From positions 1 through 15,188 of the forward strand of contig CAYVLI010000022.1 in NCBI GenBank assembly GCA_964452105.1: a stretch of DNA of 15,188 nucleotides, in the 5' to 3' direction. The position numbers were made by a program, and so were the translations under genes. A model generated the notes under the pieces. The model saw only the letters and a list, made by a program, of their open reading frames with translations, made no database searches and was not told the origin of the DNA. This DNA is from CAYVLI01 sp964452105 [NCBI: uncultured Nitrospinota bacterium]. GTDB taxonomy: Bacteria > JAUXIQ01. Positions 13,390 to 15,188 of the stretch are shown here, piece after piece. Positions within the stretch are counted from its first letter, which is position 1. The number at the start of each line of letters is the position of its first letter.

Positions 13390-14187
13390 ATGGCTGATAT
13401 CAAAAAAGTAAGCGACGCCATCGAGAATTACATCAAACCGGTAACCTTCCCCGTGGCGGTCAAGATGCTGGAGGATCTCAAGGACGTCCCGGGAAAGACC
13501 CGCTTTCCTCTGAAGGATTTCGGCAAGCGCTTCAGCCTCTGCCAGGCCTGGAACATGTGCCGGCGCTTCGGATGGGCCATCTGCTGCACACCCGAAGACA
13601 TGCAGTGTTCGCTGGGCAGCGTGGCGATGGGATTCGGCGAACCCATAGATTTCTACAGCAGCGGGCTGCTCTGCGAAGGGATGTACACGGGAACCGCAGA
13701 GGCGGGCAAGAAGACCGAGGCCGAAACGGATAAGTTCACCACAGACAAGTACGCCGGAGTATTGTTCGCCCCGCTGGCCAGGGCGGCCTTCGAGCCGGAC
13801 GTCCTGGTCATCTACGGCAACTCGGCCCAGATAATGCGGCTGGTGCATGGCGCACTCTATGGTAAAGGGGGCCGCATTACTTCTTCATTCTCAGGCAGGC
13901 TGGACTGTGCAGACCTGATAGTAACACCCATGGCAACCGGCAAGCCACAGGTTATCCTGCCCTGCTACGGAGACAGAATCTTCGGACAGACTCAGGACAA
14001 TGAAATGGCCTTCTCCGCTCCATGGAGCTGGATGGAAGAAATAGTGGCCGGACTCGAAGGAACGCATAAGGGAGGGGTGCGCTATCCCATCCCGAACTTC
14101 ATGAATTACGAAGCCATATTCCCGCCCAAGTATCAGCAGTTGGCCGAGATGTGGAAAGAGAAGGATGAGAAGGGAGGGAAGAAATGA
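13390..14187 (+). CDS. DUF169 family protein
   Basis: A 265-residue, apparently soluble protein of the DUF169 family, whose function is not established. FPVAVKML near the N-terminus and the cysteine-rich segment at 51-73 (C51, C57, C65, C66, C73, around SLCQAW and ICCTPEDMQC) are typical. Further cysteines lie at C95 and in RLDCADL and ILPCYGD. This many conserved cysteines could bind a metal or cofactor, which is inference. AAAGGA about 14 bases before the ATG is a poorly spaced ribosome site, but no better start exists. Its stop overlaps the next start (ATGA), so it is translationally coupled to a corrinoid-type methyltransferase. That link suggests a role in one-carbon or demethylation chemistry. 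Confidence 0.88.
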   Translation: MADIKKVSDAIENYIKPVTFPVAVKMLEDLKDVPGKTRFPLKDFGKRFSLCQAWNMCRRFGWAICCTPEDMQCSLGSVAMGFGEPIDFYSSGLLCEGMYTGTAEAGKKTEAETDKFTTDKYAGVLFAPLARAAFEPDVLVIYGNSAQIMRLVHGALYGKGGRITSSFSGRLDCADLIVTPMATGKPQVILPCYGDRIFGQTQDNEMAFSAPWSWMEEIVAGLEGTHKGGVRYPIPNFMNYEAIFPPKYQQLAEMWKEKDEKGGKK

Positions 14188-15188
14188 GTTCTTATACGGG
14201 CAGAGACCACGTCAGAGCGGCGTACAAGAGGCAGGTAACGGACCGGGTGCCCAGCTATCCCATCCTGGGAGCGTACAACGCACGGGAGCTCGGCTACAAC
14301 TTCAAGGAGTTCCTGACGGATCCGGACAAGCTGGCCCAGGCCCAGATAAAGTCTTTCGAGATATACAAGCCCGACGTGGTAGTGGTCATGGCAGACCTCA
14401 ATATGGAAGCCGAGGCGGCGGGCAACGAGCTCATCTTCCCGGAGGATACCATCTGCCAGATAAAGAAGTACGTTCTGGAGGACAAGGCCAACCTGGCCAA
14501 ACTGAACCTGCCCGACCCCAATAAGGACGGCCGTCTTCCCTACTACCTCGAGGCTTGCCACAAGGTCAGCGCGGCCATCAAGGAGTCGCCGGTGGGCGGC
14601 GTAATAGTGGGGCCCTGGGCCATCGCCGTCACCATGCGCGGCGCGGAGCGGCTGCTCATGGATACCGTGGACGACCCGCCCTTCGTTCACGACCTCATGC
14701 GCTTCGCAACAGACCTTGCCAAGAAATTCGGAGAGCTGGTCTCGGCGGCAGGCGTAGGCCTCAGCTATTCGGAAGCGCCGGCCTCCTGCAGCCTCATCTC
14801 GCCGGAGATATACCAGGTGTTCATTAAACCCTACCATACGGAGATGGTGGACTACTTCAAGGAGCGAAAGACGGGCATAACCATGCACGTCTGCGGCTAT
14901 ATCGATCCAATAATGAAAGACATAGTGGAGACCGGCTGCTCGGGGATAAGCATAGACGCCCCGTCATCCCTGGAAAAGATGGTGCAGGAGGCCGAGGGTA
15001 AAGCAGTGGTCATCGGCAACGTGGCCACGGACCTCTACGTCATGGGGAACAACGAGAAGATGGAGGCGGATATAAGGCGCTGCGTGGATATCGCCGCGGA
15101 CAAGAGCGGCTTCATCCTGGCCTCGGGCTGCGAAGTCCCGCCCAACGCCAAAAAAGAGCTGGTGCAGCACTTCTGCGACTACGCCCGC
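14184..15188 (+). CDS. UroD/MtaA-family methyltransferase (partial, runs off the window)
   Basis: An open frame of 335 codons with no stop before the window ends. It begins MSSYTGRDHVRAAYKRQVTD and belongs to the uroporphyrinogen-decarboxylase superfamily, on the MtaA/CmuA (corrinoid:coenzyme M-type methyltransferase) side. The likely zinc/thiol-binding residues are H235 and C237 in MHVCGY and C316 in SGCEVPPN, a pattern seen in these methyltransferases and not in true UroD. Usual full length is about 340-380, so little is missing. ATGA overlap with the DUF169 stop, and GGGAGG upstream, set the start. It probably transfers a methyl group between a corrinoid protein and an acceptor; substrate and acceptor are unknown. 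GC-rich codons dominate here. Confidence 0.88.
   Translation, partial: MSSYTGRDHVRAAYKRQVTDRVPSYPILGAYNARELGYNFKEFLTDPDKLAQAQIKSFEIYKPDVVVVMADLNMEAEAAGNELIFPEDTICQIKKYVLEDKANLAKLNLPDPNKDGRLPYYLEACHKVSAAIKESPVGGVIVGPWAIAVTMRGAERLLMDTVDDPPFVHDLMRFATDLAKKFGELVSAAGVGLSYSEAPASCSLISPEIYQVFIKPYHTEMVDYFKERKTGITMHVCGYIDPIMKDIVETGCSGISIDAPSSLEKMVQEAEGKAVVIGNVATDLYVMGNNEKMEADIRRCVDIAADKSGFILASGCEVPPNAKKELVQHFCDYAR

Noticed and set aside
14133-14888. Minus-strand open frame of 251 codons
   Set aside because: It lies antisense to the DUF169 and methyltransferase genes. GC-rich codon use in the real genes keeps the opposite frame open, and its translation resembles no family.
1-15188. tRNA, rRNA, CRISPR array, FNR-type (TTGAT-N4-ATCAA) sites
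   Set aside because: Looked for by eye in the intergenic stretches and not found; a covariance-model scan for RNAs would be needed to exclude unusual ones.

Overview
The window looks like chromosome from an anaerobic or facultatively respiring Gram-negative bacterium, most likely of the deltaproteobacterial (Desulfobacterota-like) kind. This placement is inferred from gene content: F0 genes separate from F1, multihaem c-type cytochromes built around a Rieske/cytochrome b complex, an NtrC-type sigma54 activator with its kinase, and a DUF169 plus corrinoid-methyltransferase pair. Nothing in the window proves the lineage. No rRNA, tRNA, CRISPR array or intact transposase was seen.

Layout. (1) 23-1366 (+): membrane-anchored M23 peptidase for envelope remodelling. 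(2) 1800-3626 (+): atpZ-atpI-atpB-atpE, the membrane-sector genes of an F-type ATP synthase, behind a good extended -10 promoter and a leader with alternative hairpins. The F1 and stalk genes are absent. The c subunit has an N-terminal signal peptide and Gln/Glu/Ser/Tyr residues like those of Na+-binding c rings. (3) 3627-4449: a gene-free stretch of about 820 bp with a 147-bp inverted-repeat (MITE-like) element that also looks like a terminator, a second long inverted repeat and G-rich runs. (4) 8129-4450 (-): a five-gene respiratory operon in the order pentahaem cytochrome, Rieske, b6-type cytochrome b, subunit-IV-like cytochrome b C-terminus, and membrane-anchored pentahaem cytochrome. It lies behind a near-consensus sigma70-type promoter, a leader of about 395 nt and a possible 30-codon upstream ORF coupled to the first gene. 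(5) 13040-8866 (-): a dCache/HAMP/PAS histidine kinase overlapping an NtrC-type activator, then a stand-alone atypical receiver with a near-perfect sigma54 promoter of its own. (6) 13390 to the right edge (+): a DUF169 protein overlapping a UroD/MtaA-type methyltransferase that runs off the window.

How they fit together. The Rieske/b operon should oxidise quinol, pump protons and pass electrons to multihaem cytochromes outside the inner membrane, while the ATP synthase genes would use the resulting H+ or Na+ gradient. The two-component system lies immediately upstream, on the same strand. The sigma54 promoter behind the activator gene suggests a local circuit (kinase to sigma54 activator to orphan receiver). 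A weaker sigma54-like site upstream of the cytochrome operon raises the possibility that respiration is a target too. The DUF169/methyltransferase pair suggests use of methylated compounds, though the substrate cannot be read from the sequence.
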